From assembly GCF_014646915.1 (NCBI RefSeq), contig NZ_BMOE01000001.1:338568-402567 (forward strand): 64,000 nucleotides of DNA, read 5' to 3'. Origin of the DNA: Deinococcus aquiradiocola. GTDB taxonomy: Bacteria; Deinococcota; Deinococci; Deinococcales; Deinococcaceae. The translations under genes and the position numbers were made by a program. Below the pieces are notes generated by a model that was not told the DNA's origin, ran no database searches, and saw only the letters and a list, made by a program, of their open reading frames with translations. Below, piece after piece: positions 31,386-40,046 of the stretch (its first letter is position 1; the number at the start of each line of letters is the position of its first letter).

Positions 31386-33038
31386 TCAGTCGCGCGTCTG
31401 CAGCAGTTCCCGCGCGTGCTGCAGGGCCACGTCGGAGGTGTTGCCGCTCAGCATCCGAGCGAGTTCCTCCAGCCGTTCCGACTCGCTCAGCAGGCGCACG
31501 CGCGTCAGGGTGCGCCCGCCTTCCAGGGCCTTCTCGACCTTGTAGTGGTGGTCCGCGCGGGCTGCGAGCTGCGCGAGGTGCGTCACGACCAGCACCTGCC
31601 GTTCCCGCGCGAGCCGCGACAGCTGTGCCGCGACCGCCAGGGCCGCCGCGCCGCCGATCCCGGCGTCCACCTCGTCGAACACCACGGCGGGCGTCGTCGC
31701 GCCCAGCACGGTGCTGATGGCCAGCATCACGCGCGACAGCTCACCGCCCGACGCCACGTCCGCGAGCGGCCCGGCCTCCTCGCCGGGGTTCGCCCCGAAG
31801 TACAGCGTGGCCTCCTCCAGCCCGTGCGGGCCGGGCGTGTCCAGCTCCCTGAACTGGAAGTTCAGGCGCGCGTGCGGCATGCCCAGCTCACGGATCACGG
31901 CGAGCAGTGCCTCTGCCAGCGGTCCGGCCAGCGCGCGGCGTGCCGTGCCGAGCGCGAGGCCCTCGCGGCGCGCGGCGCCCTCCAGCGCGTCCACGTCGGC
32001 CGCCAGGGTGCCCGCGTCCTGCTCGTCGCGCAGCACGCCGCGCAGCTCGTCCTCCACCTGCGCCTGGAAGGTCAGCACGTCGTCCAGCGTCGGGCCGTAC
32101 TTGCCGCGCAGGCGCGCGAGCAGACTCAGGCGCGTCTCCACCCGGTCGAGTTCCTCCGGGTCGGGCGCGCTGTCCTCCGCCAGGCCCCGCAGTTCGCCCG
32201 CCACGGCCTGCACGGCCTCCAGCGCGGTTCGCAGTTCGGTCTGCAGCTGCGCGGACGTCTCGTCGTACCTCGCGCCCGCGTTCAGGGACCGCACGGCCTC
32301 CGAGATGAGCTGCACGGCACTCACCTCGCCGTCCGCCAGCAGTTCCAGCGCGCCCGCCGCGCCCTGCGAGGTGCTCTCCAGGTTCGCGAGGCGGTTCAGT
32401 TCCAGCTGCAGCGGTTCCTCCTCGCCCGGCTGCACGGCCGCCTCCCGCAGTTCCCGCGCCTGGAAGTCCAGCAGGTCGAGCCGCTGCGCGCGCTCCCGTT
32501 CGGAGCGGCGCAGGTCGTCCAGTCGTGTGCGGGCCGCCTGCCACTCGCGGTACGCGGCCGCGTAGCGTTCGCTCTCGGCGGGCAGGCGTGCGTCCAGCAG
32601 GCGGCGCTGGTGTGCGGCGCTCAGCAGGCTCTGCGCGCTGTGCTGCCAGTGGATGGTGAGGTGCGTGGACGCCCATTCGCCCAGTTCGCGCAGGCTGACG
32701 ACCTCGCCGTCCAGGCGGGCGGTGCTGCGGCCCTGCGTGGTCACGCGGCGCGACGCGGTCAGGTCGCCCGCGAAGCCCGTCACGAGCAGGTCGTCCTCGC
32801 CGGTGCGGATCAGGTCGCCGCCGCCCCGCTGTCCCAGCAGCAGGCCGAGCGCGTCCACGATGATGCTCTTCCCGGCGCCCGTCTCGCCCGTGAAGGCCGA
32901 GAAGCCGGGCCGCAGGTCGAGGTCCAGGTGCTCGATGGTGGCGAGGCGACGCACCTCCAGGCGCGTCAGGCCACCCTCCTGCATTCTGTCCACAGACGGA
33001 GGGGCGGTCACGATTTCGTTCTGGCGCTTGGCAGCCAC
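31386..33038 (-). CDS. recN: DNA repair protein RecN
   Basis: 550 residues from GTG. SMC-like ATPase acting early in double-strand-break repair. Walker A GETGAGKS at 51-58 (FSAFTGETGAGKSIIVDAL), two coiled-coil arms around LLDFQARELREAAVQPGEEE, and the C-terminal signature ASGGELSRVMLAIS with VVFDEVDAGIGGAAAL. TAGACT ends 7 bases before this GTG, arguing for it against the longer frame or the internal Met at residue 19. No radiation/desiccation response palindrome is seen upstream. Confidence 0.94.
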   Translation of the reverse strand: MAAKRQNEIVTAPPSVDRMQEGGLTRLEVRRLATIEHLDLDLRPGFSAFTGETGAGKSIIVDALGLLLGQRGGGDLIRTGEDDLLVTGFAGDLTASRRVTTQGRSTARLDGEVVSLRELGEWASTHLTIHWQHSAQSLLSAAHQRRLLDARLPAESERYAAAYREWQAARTRLDDLRRSERERAQRLDLLDFQARELREAAVQPGEEEPLQLELNRLANLESTSQGAAGALELLADGEVSAVQLISEAVRSLNAGARYDETSAQLQTELRTALEAVQAVAGELRGLAEDSAPDPEELDRVETRLSLLARLRGKYGPTLDDVLTFQAQVEDELRGVLRDEQDAGTLAADVDALEGAARREGLALGTARRALAGPLAEALLAVIRELGMPHARLNFQFRELDTPGPHGLEEATLYFGANPGEEAGPLADVASGGELSRVMLAISTVLGATTPAVVFDEVDAGIGGAAALAVAAQLSRLARERQVLVVTHLAQLAARADHHYKVEKALEGGRTLTRVRLLSESERLEELARMLSGNTSDVALQHARELLQTRD

Positions 33039-33045
33039 GTCCAGA

Positions 33046-33051
33046 AGTCTA
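33046..33051 (-). promoter_or_regulatory. -10 hexamer of leaderless-type promoter (recN)
   Basis: TAGACT on the minus strand, 7 bases before the GTG at 33038; decides the recN start. Confidence 0.6.
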
Positions 33052-33134
33052 GCAGGGGAGACCCGCCACGCACCGCACACGGCCCATGAACTGCCGGATC
33101 ACGGGCCACCCGCGCCCCGTTCACGCCGTCCGCG

Positions 33135-34025
33135 TCACAGTCCGCAGCTCAGCCCGCCCGGGGCCGACGTGCAGCGCACCCGCAGCGTCGCGCCCGCCCG
33201 CACGGACACCGTCACCGTGTCCGCCGCCGTGCCCGCCCGGACCGTCACCGTGTACGTGCCTGCGTCCAGCGTCAGGGACGCGGGCGTCCCCCCGACCGGC
33301 TGCCCGTTCACGCTCACCTGCGCGGGCACGCTGCTCGACACCTCGAGCTGCCCGGTCGTGACGGGCCTCGGCGCGAGCCGCACGTCCACGCTCGTCAGAC
33401 CGTTCGCCTGTACCCTCACCGTCCGTTCCTCAGGCACGAACCCGGACGCCACCACCGTCAGCCGGTACGTGTCTGCCGGAACGTCCAGCACGACCGGCGC
33501 GTTCCCCACCGCCCGGCCGTCCAGCCGCACCCCTGCCCCGACCGGGTCGGCGTACACCTGCACCTGCCCGAAGGGCCGCACGGTCAGGTCGTCCGTCGTG
33601 ACGTTGTAACTGCGCGGCGGGAGGTCCCGCGTGGCGGCTTCCAGCACGCTCCCCAGGTCGCGGTCCGACCGCACGCCCGCCAGCGCCTCCGGCGGGAACG
33701 TGAGCGGGACAGTACTCGCGACCGTGTACAGCGCCGCGTCCCGCGACAGGACCGGCAGCGGGTACAGCCCGTCCCGACCCTGCAGCAGCGTCGCCGGACC
33801 ACCCTGCGGGAGGAGCAGCACCGCCACCGACAGCCCCGCCGGAGCGGCCACCCGCACGGACGACGGCCCCGGCTTCCGGAACAGCCCGCCCGGCGCTCTC
33901 GGCACGTCGAAGGTCGTGCCCGCCAGGAACGGCACGCCCGGCTGCACCCGCAGCGCAGCGGGCGCGCACGCCGCCAGCGAAAGGCACACGAGACCGGTCA
34001 GCAGCAGACGAAGCAGGAGGCGCAT
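33135..34025 (-). CDS. PEGA-domain lipoprotein
   Basis: 296 residues. Lipobox SLAAC at the end of the signal peptide. Two PEGA-type beta repeats: GQVQVYADPVGAGVRLDGRAVGNAPVVLDVPADTYRLTV (core GAGVRLDGRAVGNAPV) and GQLEVSSSVPAQVSVNGQPVGGTPASLTLDAGTYTVTV (core AQVSVNGQPVGGTPAS). The region before them (about 30-150) carries a DUF4384-like pattern, RVAAPAGLSVAVLLL to DLPPRSYNV. It is a surface protein of unknown function, with TAGACT 6 bases before the ATG. Confidence 0.82.
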   Translation of the reverse strand: MRLLLRLLLTGLVCLSLAACAPAALRVQPGVPFLAGTTFDVPRAPGGLFRKPGPSSVRVAAPAGLSVAVLLLPQGGPATLLQGRDGLYPLPVLSRDAALYTVASTVPLTFPPEALAGVRSDRDLGSVLEAATRDLPPRSYNVTTDDLTVRPFGQVQVYADPVGAGVRLDGRAVGNAPVVLDVPADTYRLTVVASGFVPEERTVRVQANGLTSVDVRLAPRPVTTGQLEVSSSVPAQVSVNGQPVGGTPASLTLDAGTYTVTVRAGTAADTVTVSVRAGATLRVRCTSAPGGLSCGL

Positions 34026-34031
34026 GCCTCA

Positions 34032-34037
34032 AGTCTA
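34032..34037 (-). promoter_or_regulatory. -10 hexamer of leaderless-type promoter (PEGA lipoprotein)
   Basis: TAGACT on the minus strand, 6 bases before the ATG at 34025. Confidence 0.6.
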
Positions 34038-34087
34038 GAACCACACGGTGCGCCGCGCGTCCTTGAGGTGGTGGCCCCGCAGGCGGT

Positions 34088-35923
34088 TCAGTCGCCGCTG
34101 ATCAGGATGCGGCCCGCGTTCAGCACGATCTCCTGCACGCCCGACCCGACCGGCTCGCCGCTCAGCGCGTCCCGCCACTCCCCGGCCGGCAGCGTCACCG
34201 TGACCGGCTCCGCCGCGCCGCGCGACGCGAGGACCGCCACGCTCACCCCGTCCAGTTCGCGCACGTACCCGAACGTGTCGTCCTGCGCGGCCAGGACCCG
34301 CATCGACCCGCGCTGCAGGGCCGGTGTCGCCCGCCTCAGCGCGATCAGGCGCTGCACGTCCGAGCGCAGGTCCATATCCCAGGCGGCCGGGTCGCCCCCG
34401 TGGTCCGTCCATGGCATCGGCGCGCGGCAGAACGGCATGGCGGCCGCCACCTCCTGACTCAGGCCGATCTCCGTACCGTAATAGATGCACGGCACGCCCG
34501 GGTACCCCATCAGCAGCGTCAGCGCGGCGCGCAGCTTCACGCGGTCCCCGCCCAGCTGGAACAGGGCGCGCGGCGTGTCGTGCGAGTCCAGCAGGTTGAA
34601 CATGTTCAGCGCCACCTGCGGCGGCAGCGCGTGGTACGCGTCCCACAGCTGCTCGGCCAGTTCCGCGCCCGTCAGGCGGCTCGGCATGAAGAAGTGCGTC
34701 TGCCCGCTCAGCCACTGCATGAGCGGCAGCCCGAACCCGTGGTAGTTCATGGCGCCGTCCTCACCGTCGCCCTGCATGGCGCGCTCCGCGTCGAAGAAGC
34801 GCTCCCCGAACACGTACGCGTCCCCGCGCTCCTCCCGCGCCGCGCGTTTCAGCTCGCGGTGCAGTTCGAGGTTCTGGTCGTCGGTGCCGCCCGACCCGAT
34901 CATGTGCGCCACGTCGAGCCGCCACCCGTCCATCGAGAGGCCCCGCGCGTCCCTGCGCAGCCAGTGCCGCACGACGCTCAGCTCGCCCGCCAGGAACTCC
35001 TGCCGGGTCGCCTCGGACGCGTAATCCAGTTTCGGGAGGGTCGGCACGTCCATGAACGTGTGGTACGGCAGGAGCCTGGAAGCGTCGTTCACCTCACGCC
35101 ACGTGAACATCGCGCGCTGCGGCGCGGCCGGGTCCGCGAGCGCCGCCCGGAAGATCGCGTTCTCGTTTCCGACGTGGTTGAACACGCCGTCCAGTACCAC
35201 GCGCACCCCGGCGTCACGGCACGCGCCGAGCAGGTCGTCGTACGCCGCCTGCCCGCCCAGGTGCGGGTCGATCTGCCGGTAGTCGCTGATGTCGTACCGG
35301 TGATTGCTGGGACTGACGAAGATCGGCGTGAGCCACAGCGCGTTCACGCCCAGCTCCGTCAGGTACGGCAGTTTCTCCGTGATGCCCTGCAGGTCCCCGC
35401 CGTAATGCCCGTGAATGTCGCCCCGCCGGTCCGGCACGGTGTTCCACGGGACCCTGAAGACGCTCGCGCCCGCGTACTCGTACTCTCCGTCCTGCACGTC
35501 ACTCGTCTCGTCTCCGTTCCGGAAGCGGTCCGGGAAGATCTGGTAGAACACGCTCCCCCACGCCCACTCCGGCGCGCGGTACCCGGCGAGGTACTGGAAC
35601 CAGTCGCGGAACGCGCGGCGCGTGCGGTGCAGGCCGCTCATGGTGAGGTTCACGTGATCGTCCGGCAGGGCCAGCTGCCACGCGTACCGCGTCACGTCCT
35701 GCTCCAGCGTCAGGGTGTACTCGAACCAGCCGGGCCGTCCAGGCACCGCGCTCGCCGCGTGCGCCTCCAGCTCTCCGCTGCGGACCACCATGAACCCCAC
35801 CCCCGTGACGGGCAGGGTGGTGTGCATGCGGAGCGTGACGCTCTCCCCGCGCGGCGCGCTGAGGCGGTCCGTGAAGGTGGGCGTGTGGTCGTGACGGGCG
35901 GGCAGGGTGGTGAACACGGTCAT
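34088..35923 (-). CDS. cytoplasmic GH13 glycosidase (maltodextrin glucosidase/neopullulanase type)
   Basis: 611 residues without a signal peptide. An N-terminal beta domain (1-120) precedes the GH13 barrel, which starts SVFYQIFPDRFRNGDE. The catalytic triad is D337 (GWRLDVAHM), E374 (VFGERFF) and D449 (LLDSHDTPR); VVLDGVFNHVG and PIFVSPSNHRYDISDY are the other conserved regions. The N-domain plus barrel layout is that of cyclomaltodextrinases, neopullulanases and MalZ, which trim imported maltodextrins. AGGAG precedes the ATG. An imperfect palindrome GTTGCC-N9-GGCAAC lies about 100 bases upstream. Confidence 0.9.
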   Translation of the reverse strand: MTVFTTLPARHDHTPTFTDRLSAPRGESVTLRMHTTLPVTGVGFMVVRSGELEAHAASAVPGRPGWFEYTLTLEQDVTRYAWQLALPDDHVNLTMSGLHRTRRAFRDWFQYLAGYRAPEWAWGSVFYQIFPDRFRNGDETSDVQDGEYEYAGASVFRVPWNTVPDRRGDIHGHYGGDLQGITEKLPYLTELGVNALWLTPIFVSPSNHRYDISDYRQIDPHLGGQAAYDDLLGACRDAGVRVVLDGVFNHVGNENAIFRAALADPAAPQRAMFTWREVNDASRLLPYHTFMDVPTLPKLDYASEATRQEFLAGELSVVRHWLRRDARGLSMDGWRLDVAHMIGSGGTDDQNLELHRELKRAAREERGDAYVFGERFFDAERAMQGDGEDGAMNYHGFGLPLMQWLSGQTHFFMPSRLTGAELAEQLWDAYHALPPQVALNMFNLLDSHDTPRALFQLGGDRVKLRAALTLLMGYPGVPCIYYGTEIGLSQEVAAAMPFCRAPMPWTDHGGDPAAWDMDLRSDVQRLIALRRATPALQRGSMRVLAAQDDTFGYVRELDGVSVAVLASRGAAEPVTVTLPAGEWRDALSGEPVGSGVQEIVLNAGRILISGD

Positions 35924-36024
35924 GCGGAACTCCTGAAGACAGGCGGGAGGACGGCACGGAAGCAGGGACACGACTTCCGGCCGGTGAGGAAAGGAAGGTC
36001 GTGTCCCTGAACGAGGGGTCAAGC

Positions 36025-36045
36025 GTTGCCTGCAGATTTGGCAAC
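36025..36045 (-). promoter_or_regulatory. palindrome GTTGCC-N9-GGCAAC upstream of GH13 gene (operator candidate)
   Basis: Perfect 6-bp arms about 100 bases before the start of the GH13 gene. Sites of this size and symmetry are typical of LacI-family sugar repressors; the assignment is inferred from position and shape only. Confidence 0.4.
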
Positions 36046-36137
36046 AGGATGCTGGACGCCCCGTACGGGTGTCAAGCGCCCCGCACGCGCACCCGCGCGC
36101 CGGGAGGACGGACACGCCGCTGGCGCGGACACGCTGC

Positions 36138-36143
36138 TACACT
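36138..36143 (+). promoter_or_regulatory. -10 hexamer of leaderless-type promoter (ClC gene)
   Basis: TACACT ends 7 bases before the GTG at 36151 and decides that start. Confidence 0.6.
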
Positions 36144-36150
36144 GCCTGCT

Positions 36151-37914
36151 GTGCGCTCACCGCTGCCCCGCACCATCCTGATCCGACTGGAGACTGGCCG
36201 CCTCGTGGTGTACAGCCTGCTGGCCGGGGGTCTCGTCGGCCTGCTCGGCAGCGCGTGGCGACCCGTGCTGGAAGGCGCCCTGAACCTCGGCGCGCGCCTC
36301 CTCGGGTACCGGCCGCCCGGCACGGCCGGGGAGGGCGGCCTGCTGATCGCCTTCGGGGACCTCGCGCCCACCGTGCTGCTCGTGCTGCCGCTCCTGGCGG
36401 CCCTGTACGCGCTGCTCATGCCGCGCGGGCGTCAGTCCGACCCGCTCGACGCGGTGGTCGCCGGGTACCACGCGCGCGGCGAGTGGGGCGGCCCCCTCCC
36501 GCAGCTGCGCGGCCTGCTCGCCACCGTGACCGGCCACGCGGGCGGCCTGCTCGTCGGGCGGGACAGCACCTTCACGGCCCTCGGCGGGCTCGCCGCGCTG
36601 CTCCTCGGGCGGCTCGCGCGCCTCGACCCGGCCGAACGGCGCATCCTGACGCTCGCCTGCGTCGCCGCCGCGCTCGGCCTCGTGCTGCACGCCCCGCTCG
36701 CCGCCGCCGTCCTGATGGCCGAAGTGCTGTACCGCCGCTTCGAGTTCGAATTCGAGGTCCTGATGCCCTGCGTGCTGGCCGCCGTGTGCGCGTCGGCCGT
36801 GTCGGGCCTCATCGGCGGCTTCGACCCGCTGTTCGCGCTGACTGGCACGCTCACCCCGACCGCCGGCCAGCTGCCCGTGTACCTGCTGCTGGCCGCCACC
36901 GTTACGCTCCTGAGCTGGGTGCTGACGCTCGTCACGACGTCCGTCCACACCCTGTACACCGGCCTGCAGGACCGCCTGAGCGGCTGGCGCCCCACCGCGC
37001 TGCGCGCCCTGCTCGGCGCGATGTTCGGCCTGACCGTCGCCATCATCGCGCTCGGCAGTACCCCGTCCGTCCTCGGGGACGGCGCCGGGTGGCTGCAGCT
37101 GTCCGTGAGCGGCTTCACCGGCGAGGAGAGCGGCGGTATGGCCGCGTGGCGCTGGCTGCTCCTCGCGCTCGGCATGCCGCTCGCCTTCGGGGGCGGCGTG
37201 CTCGTGTCGGCCAGCATGGGCGGCCTGCTCGGCGTGGGTCTCGCGTCGCTGCTCGGCACGTGGGGCCTGAACGTGGACTTCCCCGTCGCGGCCCTGATCG
37301 GGGCGGCCAGCTGCCTCACCGTCACCCTGAACGTCCCGGTCGCCGCCGCGCTCCTCGCCGTCACGTGGGGCGGCGACGCGCTCCTGCCCGCCGCGCTCGC
37401 CTCGACGGCCCTCGCGCATTCCCTGAGCGGCGAGGCCAGCCTGCTGCCCGGACAGGTCAGCCGCCGCAGCGACTCCCGCGCGCACGCCGCCGCGCTCCCC
37501 ACCGTCCTCGGCCGCGTGAACGCCCCCCTGCGCCCCCTGCAGGCCGCCGCCCTGACGCGCGCCGCGACCGGCACGCCCATCCCAGGGACACCCGGCTCCA
37601 TGACATCCGGCCCCGCCCTGCCGGAACCCGCCACCGGCGACGCCCCGCCCGCTTCCCCGGCCACGCCCGAGGCGGAAGTGCCGCAGCGTCGCCAGCTGTA
37701 CCGGCACGACCTGCCGCGCAGCTGGCAGGGCGCCCGCGTGAACCTCATCACCCTGCCGCTCGGCATCGAACTGCTCAGCGTCGTCCGTGCCGGACAGGCC
37801 CGCCTCGCCACGCCCGACCTGCGCCTCGCCGCCGGGGACGAACTGCTGCTCCTGTGTACCCCCGGCGAATTCCAGGCGTGGCAGACCTCCATCCGCGCCG
37901 TCGGTCAGGCCTGA
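36151..37914 (+). CDS. ClC-family chloride channel-like protein with C-terminal TrkA-C domain
   Basis: 587 residues from GTG. About ten membrane segments in residues 20-440, with ClC landmarks LLVGRDSTFTALGGLAALLLGR (at the usual G-R/K-E-G-P site), HAPLAAAVLMAEVLYRRFEFE and LIGAASCLTVTLNVPVAAALLAVT. The Glu of G-R-E-G-P, which gates transport in antiporters, is replaced here (GRDST), hinting at channel-like or altered function. After a Pro/Ala-rich linker, the last 70 residues (RVNLITLPLGIELLSVV to AAGDELLLLCTPGE) are a TrkA-C/RCK-C ligand domain. The stop codon is contiguous with repeat copy B. Confidence 0.78.
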   Translation: MRSPLPRTILIRLETGRLVVYSLLAGGLVGLLGSAWRPVLEGALNLGARLLGYRPPGTAGEGGLLIAFGDLAPTVLLVLPLLAALYALLMPRGRQSDPLDAVVAGYHARGEWGGPLPQLRGLLATVTGHAGGLLVGRDSTFTALGGLAALLLGRLARLDPAERRILTLACVAAALGLVLHAPLAAAVLMAEVLYRRFEFEFEVLMPCVLAAVCASAVSGLIGGFDPLFALTGTLTPTAGQLPVYLLLAATVTLLSWVLTLVTTSVHTLYTGLQDRLSGWRPTALRALLGAMFGLTVAIIALGSTPSVLGDGAGWLQLSVSGFTGEESGGMAAWRWLLLALGMPLAFGGGVLVSASMGGLLGVGLASLLGTWGLNVDFPVAALIGAASCLTVTLNVPVAAALLAVTWGGDALLPAALASTALAHSLSGEASLLPGQVSRRSDSRAHAAALPTVLGRVNAPLRPLQAAALTRAATGTPIPGTPGSMTSGPALPEPATGDAPPASPATPEAEVPQRRQLYRHDLPRSWQGARVNLITLPLGIELLSVVRAGQARLATPDLRLAAGDELLLLCTPGEFQAWQTSIRAVGQA

Positions 37915-38216
37915 TACGGTTTTGAGCTGAACTTCTGGAGTTCAGCCGAGCGACAAGGGCACCAACAAGTCCGGTGTTGAGGAGGTGGAAGCGGGCAGGC
38001 GTCCTTCAGGGCGTGTCGTCGTGAACGGACGCGGCTGGCCACGCCACTCCTCCCGTTCTGCCCAGGAAGCGGGCAAGCGTCCTCTCCTGCGGAGCTGTGC
38101 CAGTCATGGGCGCTGTTCTGCCCAAGAAGCGGGCAAGCGTCCTGCAGGGCGCTGTCCTGCCCAAGAAGGGATGTCGGTGCTGTTCCCGGCATCCCTGGAA
38201 TCGGATCAAAACCGTA
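37914..38216. repeat. dispersed inverted-repeat element, copy B (long form)
   Basis: 303 bp with perfect 12-bp ends ATACGGTTTTGA / TCAAAACCGTAT. It is inverted relative to copy A and contains about 180 bp more. The insert carries two 28-bp direct repeats (38056-38083 and 38116-38143, exactly 60 bp apart, one mismatch) and a partial third at 38155. The left end shares its first base with the stop codon of the ClC gene. Confidence 0.85.
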
Positions 38217-38260
38217 TGAAGCTTACCCCCCAGGCGACACGACACAGGCGACACGAGGAA

Positions 38261-38291
38261 GCGGGCCGACCCGGCACTCCGGTCGGCCCGC
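38261..38291 (-). terminator. 11-bp hairpin after prs
   Basis: GCGGGCCGACC (38261-38271) pairs with GGTCGGCCCGC (38281-38291), 47 bases past the prs stop. Confidence 0.65.
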
Positions 38292-38338
38292 CCTCCACTG
38301 GTTGTCTTACGCCCCGCATCGCCGTGGGGCGTCCACGC

Positions 38339-39301
38339 TCACTCGAAGAGGGTGCTGACGCTCTCGCCGGTGTGGATGTTGCTGATGGCGTTCGCGAACA
38401 GTTCCGCCACCGACAGCACGTGCAGCTTCCCGCCCGACCCGTCGATCTTCGACTGCGGCACGAGCACCGTGTTGGAGCTCGCCACCTGCACGGCGTCCAG
38501 CGCCGCGATCCGCTCGATGGCCGGGCCGGTGTACACGCCGTGCGTGACGGCCACGTACACTTCCTCCGCGCCCATGCGCTTCGCGAAGTTCACGGCCTCG
38601 ACCAGACTGCCCGCCGTGCTGATCTCGTCGTCGATGATGTAGACCTTCTTGCCTTTCACGTCACCGATCAGTGCGCGCGACTCGACCTGCGTGTCCGTGA
38701 GCCGCTGCTTGTCGATGAACGCGAGCCCGCAGTTCAGGCGGCGCGCAATGGAGCTCGCCCGCTTGATGCTGCCGGAATCCGGCGCGAGCACCACGCCCTC
38801 CTCGGCGTCCGGCACGGTGGTGCGCAGATGGTTCGCGATCACGAGGTCGCTCGACAGGTGATCGACCGGCACCTTGAAGAACCCGTGCACCTGCGGGCTG
38901 TGCAGCGTCATGGTGAGCACGCGGTCCGCGCCCGCCGACTGCAGTAGGTCCGCCACGAGGCGACCCGCGATGCTGATGCGCGGCGCGTCCTTCTTGTCGC
39001 TTCGCGCATAGCTGTAGTACGGGATGACGGCCGTCACGCGGCCCGCCGACGCACTCTTCGCGGCGTCGATCATCAGCAGCAGTTCCATGATCGCGTCCGA
39101 GACGGGCGTGCTGAAGCTCTGCACGATGAACACGTCCCCCTCGCGCAGGGACTCCTCGTACTGAACGATCAGGTTGTCGTTGGTGAATTTGATGGTTTCG
39201 CTCTTGCCGAGCGAGATGCCCAGGTGCTGACAGATCTCCTCGGCGAGCGGTCGGTTGCTCTGCCCCGAGAAGACCAGGAGTGGGCCACGGTTGATGTTCA
39301 C
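38339..39301 (-). CDS. prs: ribose-phosphate pyrophosphokinase
   Basis: 320 residues from GTG; makes PRPP from ribose 5-phosphate and ATP for purine, pyrimidine, histidine and tryptophan synthesis. [20 protein letters not shown] at the N-terminus, the flexible-loop region [29 protein letters not shown] and the PRPP motif [17 protein letters not shown] are intact. GGAGG lies 8 bases before the GTG; a TATGCT -10 candidate is about 75 bases upstream. Its product is used by PurH's pathway and by HisH's pathway, both represented in the window. Confidence 0.96.
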   Translation of the reverse strand: MNINRGPLLVFSGQSNRPLAEEICQHLGISLGKSETIKFTNDNLIVQYEESLREGDVFIVQSFSTPVSDAIMELLLMIDAAKSASAGRVTAVIPYYSYARSDKKDAPRISIAGRLVADLLQSAGADRVLTMTLHSPQVHGFFKVPVDHLSSDLVIANHLRTTVPDAEEGVVLAPDSGSIKRASSIARRLNCGLAFIDKQRLTDTQVESRALIGDVKGKKVYIIDDEISTAGSLVEAVNFAKRMGAEEVYVAVTHGVYTGPAIERIAALDAVQVASSNTVLVPQSKIDGSGGKLHVLSVAELFANAISNIHTGESVSTLFE

Positions 39302-39589
39302 GTCGGTAGACCTCCGGCGGTCAGGGAACGGTGGGTTGAATCAAGCCTCGGCCTGAAAGTGACGCGAGCAGCATACCGCCTCCGGACGGCACGCGACGTC
39401 CCGGCCTGAGTGACACCCCCGCACGGCACGCCGGAGGGCGGTGAAGTACTTCGCAGCCCGCCCCCCGGACGCCCGGTATCCTGACCGCGAACCTCAACTC
39501 AGTAATGGTCCGGACCGCGCGTCCATGAACTCTGCCGCAGGGCGCGCCGCGTCCCGCCTGCCCCGCCCCTCTCGCCCGTGGAGTCACCG

Positions 39590-39961
39590 ATGCCCAGACC
39601 CCTGATGCCCAGACCGCTGCACGCCCTCGCCGTCCTGCTCGCCCTGACCGTGCCGCCTGCCCTTGCCGCGGCGTCCGCCCCGCTCACCGTGCAGGGCCAG
39701 ATCACCTTCTTCAACGACAGCGGCACCTTCCTGCTGGACCTCGGCGGGATGGGCGTTGGCAAGACCCTCGCCGGGAAGCTCACGGGCGTGCAGACGCTGC
39801 CCGGCACGATGGAATGGATCAAGAAGACCATCCCCACCGGCGCCCTCGTGAAGTTCACGGTCCTGAAGCCCGGCGCGTACCCGGAAGGCACCCTGAGTTT
39901 CGCGGGCAAGGACGTCGGGGCGCTCCTCATCGCAGCGAAACTCGCGAAACCCGCCCACTGA
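39590..39961 (+). CDS. small exported protein of unknown function
   Basis: 123 residues. Signal peptide LHALAVLLALTVPPALAA, then a compact mature domain (PLTVQGQITFFNDSGTFLLD, GALVKFTVLKPGAYPEGTLS). I do not recognise a family. GGAG sits 6 bases before the ATG; an alternative GTG 12 bases earlier is less likely. Ends in a hairpin facing dnaJ. Confidence 0.7.
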   Translation: MPRPLMPRPLHALAVLLALTVPPALAAASAPLTVQGQITFFNDSGTFLLDLGGMGVGKTLAGKLTGVQTLPGTMEWIKKTIPTGALVKFTVLKPGAYPEGTLSFAGKDVGALLIAAKLAKPAH

Positions 39962-39967
39962 ACGGCG

Positions 39968-40001
39968 GGAGGCCCCGCTGCACAGCGCTGCGGGGGCCTC
40001 C
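39968..40001 (+). terminator. hairpin between convergent small exported gene and dnaJ
   Basis: GGAGGCCCCGC pairs with GCGGGGGCCTCC with one bulged G, directly after the stop. Confidence 0.6.
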
Positions 40002-40046
40002 TGAATGTTCCTGCCGTGAGGTGACGCGGCCGGGGCCGCGCCCGGA

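Noticed and set aside
33039..33134. Radiation/desiccation response palindrome before recN
   Set aside because: No TTATG...CATAA-type 17-mer; only a TAGACT hexamer 7 bases before the start.
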